Source: Peribacillus deserti
Lineage (GTDB): Bacteria; Bacillota; Bacilli; Bacillales; DSM-1321
Reading direction: 5' to 3'
Length of the DNA stretch: 64,000 nt
Assembly (NCBI RefSeq): GCF_002863585.1
Contig: NZ_PGUY01000050.1
Coordinates: 1-64,000 of the forward strand
In this document: one piece after another, positions 36,012 through 45,487 of the stretch
How positions within the stretch are numbered: the first letter of the stretch is position 1
How the letters are laid out: the number at the start of each line of letters is the position of its first letter
The notes under the pieces: generated by a model
The model's database searches: none
Told to the model about the DNA's origin: nothing
Seen by the model: the letters and a program-made list of their open reading frames with translations, nothing else
Made by a program: the position numbers and the translations under genes

Positions 36012-37121
36012 ATGAGAATCGGCATAAATTTATTAAATCTAGCAGGAGATCGGTATGGGGGTGTAGAGCATTATGTTAAAAATTTAATTTGGCATTTAGC
36101 CCAAGTTGGAGAGAATGTGACGTTATTTCTGTTTATGAACCGGCCATACAGAGATTTATTCCCTGACGATGTAATAAATATAAAGCAAATCTTGTTTAAG
36201 GACAAAGGTAATGAATCAAAAGTTATTGAAGCGATTCATGAGTTTCGGATTGATGTTTGGTTTTGTCCGCTGCATAAATCGTACATTTCCAATATACCAG
36301 TCCCTTCTGTTGCAACGATCCACGATGTTCTCCACACAGCATACCCGCACTTTGTACCCGGGGAAAAAGAATGGAATAATCAATATTATGATCATTATTC
36401 TTCACAACTTGATGCGGTAATAACAGTCTCTGAATTCTCAAAAAATGAGATTATAAAGCAGGTGAAAATTCCTGAAGAAAAAGTGTACGCTATTTATCAA
36501 GATGTGCCCATAGAATTTAATCAATCTTTAAATAAGAATCAAACCCAATTAATTAAAAAGAAATATCAATTACCTAATCATTACGCTTTATACCCTGCAA
36601 GCTATAATCCCCATAAAAATCATCTAACTCTTCTTAAAGCGATTCTTCTTTTGCGGAATAAATATAAAAAACATATACCTCTTGTTCTAACAGGTTATAC
36701 CCAAGAAAGTAATACCATTTATTTATCCGTTAAACATTTCCTCAAGGAGCATAGGTTGGAAAAGCAAATCCATATCCTGGGTTATGTCCCACCAAAAGAT
36801 ATGCCCTACATTTTTGAAAATTCGAGTTTTTTAATTTTCCCTTCTCTCTATGAAGGGTTTGGAATTCCTTTAGTAGAAGCAATGAAAACTAAAACACCTA
36901 TGGTTTGTTCAAATAGAGGAAGCATTCCAGAAATAGCAGCTGACGCGGCATTATTTTTCAATCCTGAAGATCCAAAAGATATTGCCTTACAAATCCTTAA
37001 GGTTTGTAAGAAAAAGACTATGAATGAATTGATCAAAAGAGGTAAAAAACGTGCAAAATCCTTTTCCTTGGAAAGGAGCGCAAGTGATACGATAAAAGTA
37101 TTTCAAAGTGTTTTACATTAA
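36012..37121 (+). CDS. GT4 family glycosyltransferase
   Basis: A 369-residue GT-B enzyme. The N-terminal domain opens with IGINLLNLAGDRYGGVEHYV; the donor-binding domain has YPASYNPHKNH and the E-x7-E motif LYEGFGIPLVEAM near residue 280. GT4 enzymes transfer hexoses from nucleotide sugars with retention. First gene of the surface-glycan cluster; start after AAAGGAGGCTGCTTT. The stop lies 19 nt before the next start, so the two are one operon. Confidence 0.85.
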   Translation: MRIGINLLNLAGDRYGGVEHYVKNLIWHLAQVGENVTLFLFMNRPYRDLFPDDVINIKQILFKDKGNESKVIEAIHEFRIDVWFCPLHKSYISNIPVPSVATIHDVLHTAYPHFVPGEKEWNNQYYDHYSSQLDAVITVSEFSKNEIIKQVKIPEEKVYAIYQDVPIEFNQSLNKNQTQLIKKKYQLPNHYALYPASYNPHKNHLTLLKAILLLRNKYKKHIPLVLTGYTQESNTIYLSVKHFLKEHRLEKQIHILGYVPPKDMPYIFENSSFLIFPSLYEGFGIPLVEAMKTKTPMVCSNRGSIPEIAADAALFFNPEDPKDIALQILKVCKKKTMNELIKRGKKRAKSFSLERSASDTIKVFQSVLH

Positions 37122-37140
37122 TCCTTTCTGGAGAGATAAG

Positions 37141-38310
37141 ATGAACAAAATACTTGTACTAAATCATTTTACTGTTATTTGGCCGCCTGTAAGCGGCGGC
37201 ACTCTTAGATATTTTTATCTTTATAAAGAGCTTAGCAGATTCTTTGATATTACTCTTTTGTCGCAAACCCAAGGAACTAAAGGCGGTCTTATTACGTTCA
37301 GCCCGACTTTTAGAGAATATAAAGTGGAAAAAGATCCTCTTTTTCACGAATTGACACTAGATGTTAAGAATAACGAGGTCATCTATGAATTAGAGTTAAT
37401 CAAATATATAGAGCTTTCCAATCAACCGGTGGTTTATAAAAAATATTTTGAACAGTTTTATAAAACAAGTGATTTGATCATCCACGAATCACCTTATTTA
37501 CTAGAATATGATTTATATTTAGGTTTAGATAAAAAGCCAAGGATTTATAACAGCCATAACCATGAATACAAATTGGCCAATCAGATCTGGCGAAATGAGA
37601 CGGCCAGAAAGTATCTCCCTGCTTTATATAAGATGGAAAAGAAATTAGTCACATCAGCCCATTTAGTATTCGCTACCTCTGCAGCTGAACGAGAACAGTT
37701 TATCGACATGTATAAACCAAATCCAAACAAGATAAAGCTCGCACCGAATGGAATTCATCCTGAATCCAGACTGCGTATTAAAAAGAAAAAGAATTCCCGG
37801 CCAAAAGCTTTATTCATTGGATCAGCATATCCTCCAAATATCGAAGCAGCAGAATTTATCATTCATCACCTTGCAGCCAAATGTCCTGAGATCGAATTTA
37901 TTATTGCAGGTGAGAGCTGCACTTCTTTTTCTAAGAGTTTGGCACATAACGTGACTTTATTGGGAAGAGTGCCCCACAATCAAAAGCTGAGGCTTTTTAA
38001 AGAGGCAGACCTAGCAGTCAATCCAATGTTTACCGGCGCTGGCACGAACCTTAAAACATTGGAATTTTTGTCGGCAGGAATACCTCTAGTATCTACCAAC
38101 TTTGGGGTCAGAGGATTAGGCTTAAAGGATCACAAGCATTATATACTGGCTGACAAAGCCGATTTTGCAGATAAGATCAAACATGCTGTACGCAATGCAG
38201 AATTACTAAATTATATCTCTTACAAAGGCCAAGAGTATATTAATAGTAACTTTTCCTGGAGGAAAATAGCTAAAAGCATTCGAGAAGAAATATCAAAGCT
38301 ACATCTTTGA
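37141..38310 (+). CDS. GT4 family glycosyltransferase
   Basis: A 389-residue GT-B enzyme. The N-terminus KILVLNHFTVIWPPVSGGTL is an acceptor-domain start; the C-terminal domain has GSAYPPNIEAAEFI and TGAGTNLKTLEFLSAGIPLV with the conserved Glu. Start at ATG 37141 after GGAGAGATAAG; the earlier codons overlap the previous gene. It converges with the next enzyme, overlapping its 3' end by 12 bp. Sugar specificity unknown. Confidence 0.85.
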   Translation: MNKILVLNHFTVIWPPVSGGTLRYFYLYKELSRFFDITLLSQTQGTKGGLITFSPTFREYKVEKDPLFHELTLDVKNNEVIYELELIKYIELSNQPVVYKKYFEQFYKTSDLIIHESPYLLEYDLYLGLDKKPRIYNSHNHEYKLANQIWRNETARKYLPALYKMEKKLVTSAHLVFATSAAEREQFIDMYKPNPNKIKLAPNGIHPESRLRIKKKKNSRPKALFIGSAYPPNIEAAEFIIHHLAAKCPEIEFIIAGESCTSFSKSLAHNVTLLGRVPHNQKLRLFKEADLAVNPMFTGAGTNLKTLEFLSAGIPLVSTNFGVRGLGLKDHKHYILADKADFADKIKHAVRNAELLNYISYKGQEYINSNFSWRKIAKSIREEISKLHL

Positions 38311-39459
38311 CTGAAGCATTTTCTCAACAGCTTGTTTTAAGGAGCACCCGGCTTTATCCCATGTTAGCTTTAACATATCCTTTCGGCCGCGTTCTCCTTT
38401 TGCCCTGCAAATTGCCGGGCTCTCAAATGCAGCCCTCATTTGTTTTTTTAAATCGGCAATATCGGCTTCCGCCCAAAGCTGCCCTTCACTTTCAAATAAG
38501 TCGCTATAAATAGTGGATATGGCATGTTCACTATTCATGCTTACTGAGGGATGACACAGCTTATAATTAGTCAAAAAAGAATTCTTTTCATGTAAAAAAT
38601 CCATTTGGCCTCCCCAGGCTGTGGAGATAACAGGGACTCCGCTGGATAAGGCCTCAATAAAAGGCAGCCCTACACCCTCTCCCCTAGTGGGAAGTACGAA
38701 AGCATTTCCGAGAGTATAGAGACCCTTAAATTGTTTCTCATCAAGTACTCCTGTTATAATTTTAAAGGGTGCACTAATATCGCCTACCCCAAGCATCTTC
38801 TTATAGTTATAAATGGCATTTAGTATATTTTTGCGGGAATTCCCGTATGTTTTGATCACCAAAAGTACCTGTTCGTCCGCGTCAAATTCTTCCCAGTAAG
38901 CTTTTAATAAAGTTTCAGGATTCTTTCTATGCTGAAAGTCAAAGACTGAAACAAAGATAAACTTTCCTTTCGCTTCATGTATAGACATTTTCTTGTTTGC
39001 TGGCGTAAATAGTTCCGTATCTGCCCCGTGCGGCGTCAAGAAAACAGGGACTTTGACACCGCTTTGTATGAAGGCTTGTATATTTAGGGTGCAGGGAACT
39101 GTAACCGCATCAAAAGAATGTAAAATGGGAAGCCATTCTGCAGGTATTTTAGTCGTTTCCCAGACGGTATTAAGGAAAGTTACCTCGTACTTCTTCCCTT
39201 CAACTGCCTGGATATTTCCAGGAGGAGAGTGATAAATCAATATTTTGGGTTTATTCCTGGATTCTTTTTTGTTCATCAGCTTAGAGATCCTTTCCTTTTT
39301 GCTTTTATCTTTAAATATAAAAGGAAATCCCCAGCTATAAGAATCGATCTTCACATCAACTCCTAAACGGTCTAAAGCCAATGCATATTCCCTGCTTGCA
39401 ACTCCATACCCGGTTGCATCCGTAACCGGACCTTTCCAAATAACTTGGTAATCGATCAA
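38299..39459 (-). CDS. GT4 family glycosyltransferase
   Basis: A 386-residue GT-B enzyme. The start WKGPVTDATGYGVASREYAL is typical of exopolysaccharide GT4 enzymes; the C-terminal domain has LPTRGEGVGLPFIEALSSGV (E-x7-E). It forms a minus-strand operon with the guanylyltransferase gene upstream (70-nt gap), which suggests that it uses GDP-mannose. That donor assignment is an inference. Confidence 0.85.
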   Translation of the reverse strand: MIDYQVIWKGPVTDATGYGVASREYALALDRLGVDVKIDSYSWGFPFIFKDKSKKERISKLMNKKESRNKPKILIYHSPPGNIQAVEGKKYEVTFLNTVWETTKIPAEWLPILHSFDAVTVPCTLNIQAFIQSGVKVPVFLTPHGADTELFTPANKKMSIHEAKGKFIFVSVFDFQHRKNPETLLKAYWEEFDADEQVLLVIKTYGNSRKNILNAIYNYKKMLGVGDISAPFKIITGVLDEKQFKGLYTLGNAFVLPTRGEGVGLPFIEALSSGVPVISTAWGGQMDFLHEKNSFLTNYKLCHPSVSMNSEHAISTIYSDLFESEGQLWAEADIADLKKQMRAAFESPAICRAKGERGRKDMLKLTWDKAGCSLKQAVEKMLQSKM

Positions 39460-39528
39460 GAGTATCCCCTCTTTTATTTATTTTGGAGTACACACAAAAA
39501 AGTTATCGCGTATACAATATAGCTTATT

Positions 39529-40896
39529 TCATTCATACCTATGGCCCCATTTAATTGCTTCGTCCCAGGAAGTAGTAATACGAATTTTATCTACATCATT
39601 TATGACTGAACCCAGTTGTACTTCGATCACCTCCAGTGGTGATAAGGCTTTGATTCCATGTCTTACACCTGAAGGAATCTTGACTACATCTCCAGCTTTT
39701 ACAGCAAAACGCTTATCGTTTAAAATCATTTCTCCTGAACCTGATATAATCGTCAGGATTTCCTCCCTTCCCAAATGGAAATGATAACTAGTATTGCTGC
39801 CCGCCAAAAGCTTCAGGGACTTGGTTAAGTTTTTCATTCCTTCACCGGATTCTGAGAAATGTAATATTCTATAGCTGCCCCAGCGTTTTTCCTCATACAT
39901 TGGTCTTTCTTTTTTGATGTTTTCCTTTATGTTTGAGGCCCTGTCTTTATCTGCAATAAGAATTCCGTCAGGTCCAGCTGCAATTATACTGTTGTGTATC
40001 CCAATTACATGTATAGGTATGGATAATTCATTAATGATATGAGTGTTTCTCGAATCTGTAGATAATTGAGCATTCCCGATAACCTGGCTCTCTAGGTGTC
40101 CAGACAGCGTTTCCCAACTCCCTAAATCTTTCCATAATCCAGCGTATGGAATAACCACTGAATTAGGTGTCTTTTCTGCTACCTCGTAATCAAAGCTAGT
40201 TGCTGGAAGCTGATCGTACTGAGCAAGTAAGTGTCTGTAATCTGTAGGAAGGTTTTTATTCGATAAGTTAGTAAGCATAAAATTCAACGAGAAAGCAAAA
40301 ACCCCGCAATTCCATAAAGCATTTTTCTGTATCAAATATCCAGCTGTTTCTTGACTGGGTTTTTCAACGAACTGAAGGATAGGATAATAATTTTTGTTAT
40401 CTTTTATTTTGGGGACAATGTATCCATACTGGTTTGAAGGTTTAATAGCTGCAGCACCCAAAAGGGCTAGATCGGCTTTTGATTTTACGAGGATATCGGG
40501 GACGGATTTAAGCAGCTGAAAAAAAGCCGGTTCTACGAAAGAATCCACAGGAACTACACATATGATTTCATGAGGCTCTATATGAAGCTCCGAGTAAAGA
40601 AATGCCGCCGCTAAGGAAATGGAAGGAAAGGTACCTTTTTGTTCCGGTTCCTGCAGGATTGCGATTTGATCTCCAATTTGATTGTTAATGATTTCTATTT
40701 GGTTTTGACATGTAACGATGTGTGTCGAAGAAAGAAGACCGGCAGATTCTAATTGTCTGCAAACTCTTTGTACCATAGACTCACTCTGTCCATCCTCGTC
40801 TTTTAGCAGCTTTAGGAATTGCTTTGATCGTACTTGGTTGGATAGCGGCCAAAGTCTTTTTCCCGAACCGCCTGACAACAAAAGGACTCTCATCAT
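39529..40896 (-). CDS. manC: Mannose-1-phosphate guanylyltransferase / mannose-6-phosphate isomerase type
   Basis: About 455 residues. The N-terminal nucleotidyltransferase has LLLSGGSGKRLWPLS and VPVDSFV near residue 105 with FVEKPSQE further on; the C-terminal cupin (YHFHLGREEILTIISGSGEM, VVKIPSGVRHGI) is the isomerase-type domain of bifunctional type II enzymes. It makes GDP-mannose. Start at ATG 40896 or 40893, after GAGGGGGAAA; the open frame begins at GTG 40908 inside the ribosome site. It supplies activated mannose for the cluster. Confidence 0.85.
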   Translation of the reverse strand: MMRVLLLSGGSGKRLWPLSNQVRSKQFLKLLKDEDGQSESMVQRVCRQLESAGLLSSTHIVTCQNQIEIINNQIGDQIAILQEPEQKGTFPSISLAAAFLYSELHIEPHEIICVVPVDSFVEPAFFQLLKSVPDILVKSKADLALLGAAAIKPSNQYGYIVPKIKDNKNYYPILQFVEKPSQETAGYLIQKNALWNCGVFAFSLNFMLTNLSNKNLPTDYRHLLAQYDQLPATSFDYEVAEKTPNSVVIPYAGLWKDLGSWETLSGHLESQVIGNAQLSTDSRNTHIINELSIPIHVIGIHNSIIAAGPDGILIADKDRASNIKENIKKERPMYEEKRWGSYRILHFSESGEGMKNLTKSLKLLAGSNTSYHFHLGREEILTIISGSGEMILNDKRFAVKAGDVVKIPSGVRHGIKALSPLEVIEVQLGSVINDVDKIRITTSWDEAIKWGHRYE

Positions 40897-41075
40897 TTTC
40901 CCCCTCACTCAGAATTAAAAATTACAATAAAGAAACATACATATAATTGGATCTAACCAATCCATATCCTTAGGTGTATCCCTGCACGTTTATTTATCAT
41001 GATACAAGCAGCCCCATAAAAGGGCTGCCTGCACTTAAGGATTGATTGAGCTTGTATTTATTAGTCATCCGTGAA

Positions 41076-41594
41076 TCAGTGGCTGTGTCTTTTATCTACA
41101 AGAACGAAATCCTTGAACCGGAAAAACGTAACTGGGTCACCCTGCTCAAGTCCAGGTTCGGAAGGATTAAATATACTGCCGCCAACAACAGAGATTTCAA
41201 GAAGACCGCTTAAAAGCTGAGAAGAACGGCGGCTCACTTTAAAATCTCCTTTGGCTGTAACACGTAAGACAGCATTTCTTTCACTGTTTCCGGAACCAAA
41301 AGCACCAGGTATATTCCTTTCAATTCTGGTGACTGAATTCGGCTCAACTTCAAAAGTTCCTAAATCAATTTCCCTCTCACGCAGATTTCTAAAGACAGTC
41401 ACACTGCCTCTTGATGAAGCACTAGGCTGAAGAGCAACACCTATTTTTACCCTTGCTTGAAGTCTCTTATTAGTAGGGTTTTTCAAGATAATCACTACCC
41501 TATCATTTTCCCTGCCTCCTTGAAGCTCTGAACCAATCTCTTGTGGTACAAGAAAAGGACCGGTCGTAATTGTTACTTTTTTCTTCGTATCCAT
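41076..41594 (-). CDS. Beta-rich hypothetical protein within the glycan cluster, 172 aa
   Basis: Soluble, without signal peptide. It consists of alternating strands (VTITTGPFLVPQEIGSELQG, DRVVIILKNP, EIDLGTFEVEPNSVTRIE) with many Ser, Thr and Asn residues, and ends in a His-containing tail. Such a beta-sandwich fits a structural or carbohydrate-binding protein of the spore surface, but this is inference from location between glycosyltransferases. I do not recognise a family. Confidence 0.6.
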   Translation of the reverse strand: MDTKKKVTITTGPFLVPQEIGSELQGGRENDRVVIILKNPTNKRLQARVKIGVALQPSASSRGSVTVFRNLREREIDLGTFEVEPNSVTRIERNIPGAFGSGNSERNAVLRVTAKGDFKVSRRSSQLLSGLLEISVVGGSIFNPSEPGLEQGDPVTFFRFKDFVLVDKRHSH

Positions 41595-41821
41595 CTTGAC
41601 ACTCCTTTTTCCTTTTGATAATCTTTTTTACTTTCCAAAGATTAAGTAAAGTGAAAGCCATCAACTTCAGGCCATACTCTCTTTCTCTCTCTAACTAGTA
41701 AATGCAGACAACTCATAAAAGGAAAGGGCGAAACAAGCAGACTTTCAACCTATTTTATTATTTTCTAGGAATTTTGGGATTATGGAGGTTTGTGGGAAAG
41801 ATATAATAAGTGAAAATAATA
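41595..41821. other. Intergenic region, probable promoter of the 41076 gene
   Basis: No gene seen. A purine-rich site (AAAGGAGTGTCAAG) stands before the 41076-41594 start. Confidence 0.4.
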
Positions 41822-41855
41822 GAAAAAGGAATGCCAAAAGTTAACTGACATTCCC
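41822..41855 (-). terminator. Terminator of the GT2 gene
   Basis: Minus-strand stem GGAATGTCA/TGGCATTCC followed by TTTTTC. Confidence 0.65.
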
Positions 41856-41899
41856 AGAGATTTTTCACTGATACACAAAGCTGCCCAAGTCCACTCGTG

Positions 41900-42586
41900 C
41901 TATTTGGTAATGTAAGGCCGGAAGTCATCTGTTCTATTAATAAATGACGATTTTTTTAACAAAACCTCATTATCAGCACTCCAGGTATGATGGTTCTTTT
42001 TTGCTTTTCGCACACAAACATAGTTAAATTTATCCCCAGAATAAATTCGGAAGCTGTTTTTGACACATTGCCGCAAAAATACTGTATCTTCACCTAGATT
42101 TAATTTTTGAAATTTTATCTTATCAAATACAAATTTTTTAAATATAAGTGTTGCTCCTTTTATACCCTGAGTAACAAGCTTGTTTTCCCGGCCGGGATTG
42201 TTGACAGCGAGGATTTTTTCATCCTCGAAATACATGAAGACCGTTCTTTTTCCTATAATGTCAGCATTAGTTTTCTTAAAAGTCGGAATGGATTGAACCA
42301 GGTAGTTTGGCCCGTAATAATCATCATCGTCAAATTTTGCTATATAATCATACCTCGCTCTTTCAATTCCAAAATTCAAACACTCTCCAAGCGTAGTAGC
42401 TTCAGATAGTTGATAAATAGAAACATTCTCAGACAGTTTAGCCCGCTTTTTCCATTCTCCCTTATCCATATTGCTCGCATTCAATATAATAATCATTTCT
42501 TTCTTTTTCCATAGTTGACGATCATAGTTATGAAAAACGTTTTCCATATATTCATTTCGCATTGTACAACAGATAATAGATACCAA
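41900..42586 (-). CDS. GT2 family glycosyltransferase, CgeD-like
   Basis: A 228-residue GT-A enzyme. Opens VSIICCTMRNEYMENVFHNY, a pattern typical of CgeD-like spore glycosyltransferases; YIAKFDDDDYYGPNYL carries the metal-binding Asp cluster near residue 90, and LGEDTVFLRQCV the ED motif of the catalytic base. CgeD in B. subtilis acts in spore crust glycosylation; by analogy this cluster may decorate the spore surface. It is the outermost gene of the cluster, on its own leftward transcript. Confidence 0.8.
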   Translation of the reverse strand: MVSIICCTMRNEYMENVFHNYDRQLWKKKEMIIILNASNMDKGEWKKRAKLSENVSIYQLSEATTLGECLNFGIERARYDYIAKFDDDDYYGPNYLVQSIPTFKKTNADIIGKRTVFMYFEDEKILAVNNPGRENKLVTQGIKGATLIFKKFVFDKIKFQKLNLGEDTVFLRQCVKNSFRIYSGDKFNYVCVRKAKKNHHTWSADNEVLLKKSSFINRTDDFRPYITK

Positions 42587-42924
42587 TTACTACTCACCCC
42601 TTTATAAGAAGGAACACTACAATAGTGTATGAGAATAATATAACAAGTGCCTGAGTAAAGAATCCCTTTTTACAGAAAAAAAGCACTGAAACATTCATAA
42701 TTTCAGCGCTTTTTCGTTTATAGGCGGTACCCCTTGAATATTTTTTGAAAGGAAGAAAATGATCATGAACAGCGGTAAGACTATATTATAAAATAGATTT
42801 AATACTAACTGTGCTATAGGGTGGAGAGCAAATCACTGTTCAAAACTAAGTATTACTATGAGTGTTTTTTCATTTTTAAAGTATATATAATCTCAGGTAA
42901 AACCATGATATTTTTACTACTTAT
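42587..42924. other. Intergenic region with bidirectional hairpin
   Basis: Hairpin at 42676-42713 (AAAAGCACTGAAA and its near complement, ending TTTTT). A 71-codon plus-strand frame at 42821 has no ribosome site and is not called. Confidence 0.5.
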
Positions 42925-43056
42925 TTACATCGGTGTTAGGAAAATATACTCAACATTTTTATGGCTTACAGTGGGAACACATACTGTCATTAAATCTGCG
43001 ATTTTTGATTGGAGTTCTCTTACCTGCTGTTCATGATCGTTCTTTTTTAAAAACAT
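42925..43056 (-). CDS. Small coiled-coil-like protein after the EAL gene, 43 aa
   Basis: Starts 22 nt downstream of the EAL stop with a GAGTGG site about 10 nt before ATG. It reads MFLKKNDHEQQVRELQSKIA (a short helix) followed by a VPTVSH turn. Possibly a remnant or a small partner of the EAL protein. Confidence 0.35.
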   Translation of the reverse strand: MFLKKNDHEQQVRELQSKIADLMTVCVPTVSHKNVEYIFLTPM

Positions 43057-43078
43057 AATTTGAAGTCCACTCAAAATA

Positions 43079-44134
43079 CTAAACGTTTATATTAAATTTA
43101 TGCTCAATTTTGCTAACTGGTTTCTCCTGCGGCTTCGAAAAATAGTAACCTTGATATAAATCATATCCCATTTCATGGAGGAACTGTAAATCCTCCTCTC
43201 TTTCAATTCCTTCAGCAAGAGCCAAAGCGTTCATTTCATGGGCCGCCGATAATACTCTTTTTGCAACGGCTTGTTTGGCTGGATCGTCCTTTACACCATT
43301 CGTATATTCAATAGCAAGTTTTACGATGTCTGGTTCCATCTGAGCCAGCTTTTTCAGATTATTAAATCCAGTGCCTACATCATCCAAGGCATATTTAAAA
43401 CCATGGGATTTATAATAGTTTAATATTGTTTTCAAGTGTTCGAGATCTTTAACTTCGTCTGTTTCTACCACTTCAAAGACAACCTGTTCAGGTTTAATGT
43501 CCAGCTTCCTGATTAAATCAAAAGTGGTAGATAGACAGTGCTCTGGAACATAAATAGCAGTAGGAATAAAATTAATAAACATCAATTTATCTTTTACTTC
43601 TGCCCCGTTTCTTACTGATTGCATCCTGCAGACCCTATCGAGAGAAAACAAACGGTTTCTTATCCTCGCTGCTTCGAACATTTTAAAAGGGGGGATAATA
43701 CCGCCTTGTTCATCCACACCTCTTGAGAGAAGTTCATGCCCTACTATATCGATCCTTCCATTTTCCATACTCACGATTGGCTGATAATGTGTCCGAAGTG
43801 AACTGTTTTCAATCAAGGTATCAATCCAGCTGGCTTCACGCTCTGCTTTGAAAGAATCTAGTTTTCTTATTTGGTGAAGATCTACCAGTGGATCGGATAG
43901 CTTCGATAATACGGCAAATATATGATCCACATCCATATGGGCCTCTAAATAATCTATTAGATCATAAAATACCTTTTCTTTTAGCCAGAGCATTCTTTCA
44001 TTTAAATATTTCCAAGAATTCATACTATAATCTTGAAAGTAGCCGAATAAGTTTTCAGCTGTATTGCTGCCTGCAAAATAAACAGTATATCCTCTCTCAA
44101 CAGGCAGGCACACGTCACATCCCAAATCATCCAT
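43079..44134 (-). CDS. EAL-domain (c-di-GMP phosphodiesterase-type) protein
   Basis: A 351-residue protein. The N-terminal 105 residues carry GCDVCLPVERGY (a Cys-x-x-Cys pair) and form an unknown helical domain. The EAL domain follows: the signature Glu is kept but as HELLSRG rather than EAL; metal ligands and catalytic residues appear as FINFIP, FEVVETD, DDVGTGF, VKLA, ALAEGIE and YQGYYF. All the usual acidic positions are therefore present and activity is plausible. It is divergent from rsbY across a 213-nt region and may share control. Confidence 0.8.
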   Translation of the reverse strand: MDDLGCDVCLPVERGYTVYFAGSNTAENLFGYFQDYSMNSWKYLNERMLWLKEKVFYDLIDYLEAHMDVDHIFAVLSKLSDPLVDLHQIRKLDSFKAEREASWIDTLIENSSLRTHYQPIVSMENGRIDIVGHELLSRGVDEQGGIIPPFKMFEAARIRNRLFSLDRVCRMQSVRNGAEVKDKLMFINFIPTAIYVPEHCLSTTFDLIRKLDIKPEQVVFEVVETDEVKDLEHLKTILNYYKSHGFKYALDDVGTGFNNLKKLAQMEPDIVKLAIEYTNGVKDDPAKQAVAKRVLSAAHEMNALALAEGIEREEDLQFLHEMGYDLYQGYYFSKPQEKPVSKIEHKFNINV

Positions 44135-44272
44135 CTCCTTATATATAGGTGCTCTATAAAATGATATAGGTCTTTATTTCTATAATACTCCATATTTACC
44201 ATTTTTACTAAACAATAGAATTAGCCACTATAGAAAACTACTATTGCAGGATAGAATTTTTTGTTATGTGAA

Positions 44273-44297
44273 GTTTCATTTCATTTTATCAGGGTAT
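44273..44297 (+). promoter_or_regulatory. Sigma-B promoter of rsbY
   Basis: GTTT (44273-44276), 15-nt spacer, GGGTAT (44292-44297), matching the consensus GTTT-N13-15-GGGWAW. It lies 50 nt before the rsbY start. Confidence 0.8.
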
Positions 44298-44347
44298 AAA
44301 AAGATGTTAAGATAACTATAAGCCTTTGGATTAAGAGAGGAACTGTC

Positions 44348-45487
44348 ATGGGAATTCTTATTGTTGATGATAATGAAGCTAACTTATTTGTAATAGAAAA
44401 ATTATTAGGGCGAGCTGGATATACAGACTCATTGTCTTTTACATCCGCACGGGACATGTTTACATATTTGCTTTCCGATAATCCCTTTATTATTGAAGAA
44501 CAGGTTGATGTGATTCTAATGGATATCATGATGCCGGAAATGGATGGAATCGAGGCCTGCAGAAAGCTTCAGAGCATTCCCCATTTAAAGGATATACCCG
44601 TCATTTTTGTCACTGCGTTAGAGGATACCACTAAAGTAGTAGAAGCCCTGGATGCAGGTGGAATGGATTACGTCATGAAGCCGATCAAGAAAACGGAACT
44701 GCTTGCCAGGATTCGTGTGGCTCTCCGCTTGAAATACGAAAAGGACTGGCATAAAAAGCAAGAAGAAAAGATAAGCAACGAGCTGGAACTGTCCATGAAT
44801 GTACAGACAAGCCTGCTCAGCCAGCCCATTTATAAAGATAACCTGGTAATGAAGGCCTCCTATTCACCCGCCTTTAAACTTGCAGGTGATATGTACTATT
44901 GGTATAAGATCGATGAGAACCGTTATGCTGCCATTCTCCTCGACATGATGGGCCACGGAATATCTGCTTCTCTTGTTTGTATGTTCATCTCCTCCGTCTT
45001 AAGAGATTCGATCCGGTCTAACCCCGACCCCGAATATGTCATAACGGAACTAAATCGATGGATGAATTCTCTTAATATACATAATCAAAAAATCCCGTAT
45101 TACTTTACAGGCATTTATTTGGTCATCGATATCTGTGAACATACGATTGAGTATATTAACGCAGGGCACCCAAGCGGATATGCTTTGGTCGATGGCAAGC
45201 TCCAGGATATGGCGAGCAGCACTTGTGCCATCGGTTTCTTTGAAGAAATTAAGGCAGAGAAAAAAACGATATCCTATACCGATTCAGCCCAGGTTCTTGT
45301 TTTTACAGATGGAGTTTACGAAGCTGTCGATAAATACGAACAGGCTGGCATTGACTATTTAAAAAAAGCTGCAGCCTCTTACATGCCAGAAGCTAGAACG
45401 GCTGAACCGCTCGATTTGATTTTAACAGCGGAACAGCAGGCCTCTGCAAGTGATGATATGTGTGTGGTTTTGATTCAGTGTCAATAA
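44348..45487 (+). CDS. rsbY: RsbY-like response regulator with PP2C phosphatase domain
   Basis: A 379-residue protein: receiver domain (residues 1-125; ILIVDDNEAN and VILMDIMMPEMD with phospho-acceptor Asp near 60, MKPIKK), a helical linker (EEKISNELELSMNVQTSLL) and an SpoIIE/RsbU-type PP2C phosphatase domain with LAGDMYYWY, LLDMMGHGISASL, FTDGVYEA and SDDMCVVLI metal sites. In the B. cereus group RsbY dephosphorylates RsbV when phosphorylated by RsbK, freeing sigma-B. The strong sigma-B promoter upstream fits autoregulation. A nested repeat begins at its stop codon. Confidence 0.8.
   Translation: MGILIVDDNEANLFVIEKLLGRAGYTDSLSFTSARDMFTYLLSDNPFIIEEQVDVILMDIMMPEMDGIEACRKLQSIPHLKDIPVIFVTALEDTTKVVEALDAGGMDYVMKPIKKTELLARIRVALRLKYEKDWHKKQEEKISNELELSMNVQTSLLSQPIYKDNLVMKASYSPAFKLAGDMYYWYKIDENRYAAILLDMMGHGISASLVCMFISSVLRDSIRSNPDPEYVITELNRWMNSLNIHNQKIPYYFTGIYLVIDICEHTIEYINAGHPSGYALVDGKLQDMASSTCAIGFFEEIKAEKKTISYTDSAQVLVFTDGVYEAVDKYEQAGIDYLKKAAASYMPEARTAEPLDLILTAEQQASASDDMCVVLIQCQ

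Noticed and set aside
42821-43036. 71-codon plus-strand frame
   Set aside because: No ribosome site; it overlaps the small ORF on the opposite strand.
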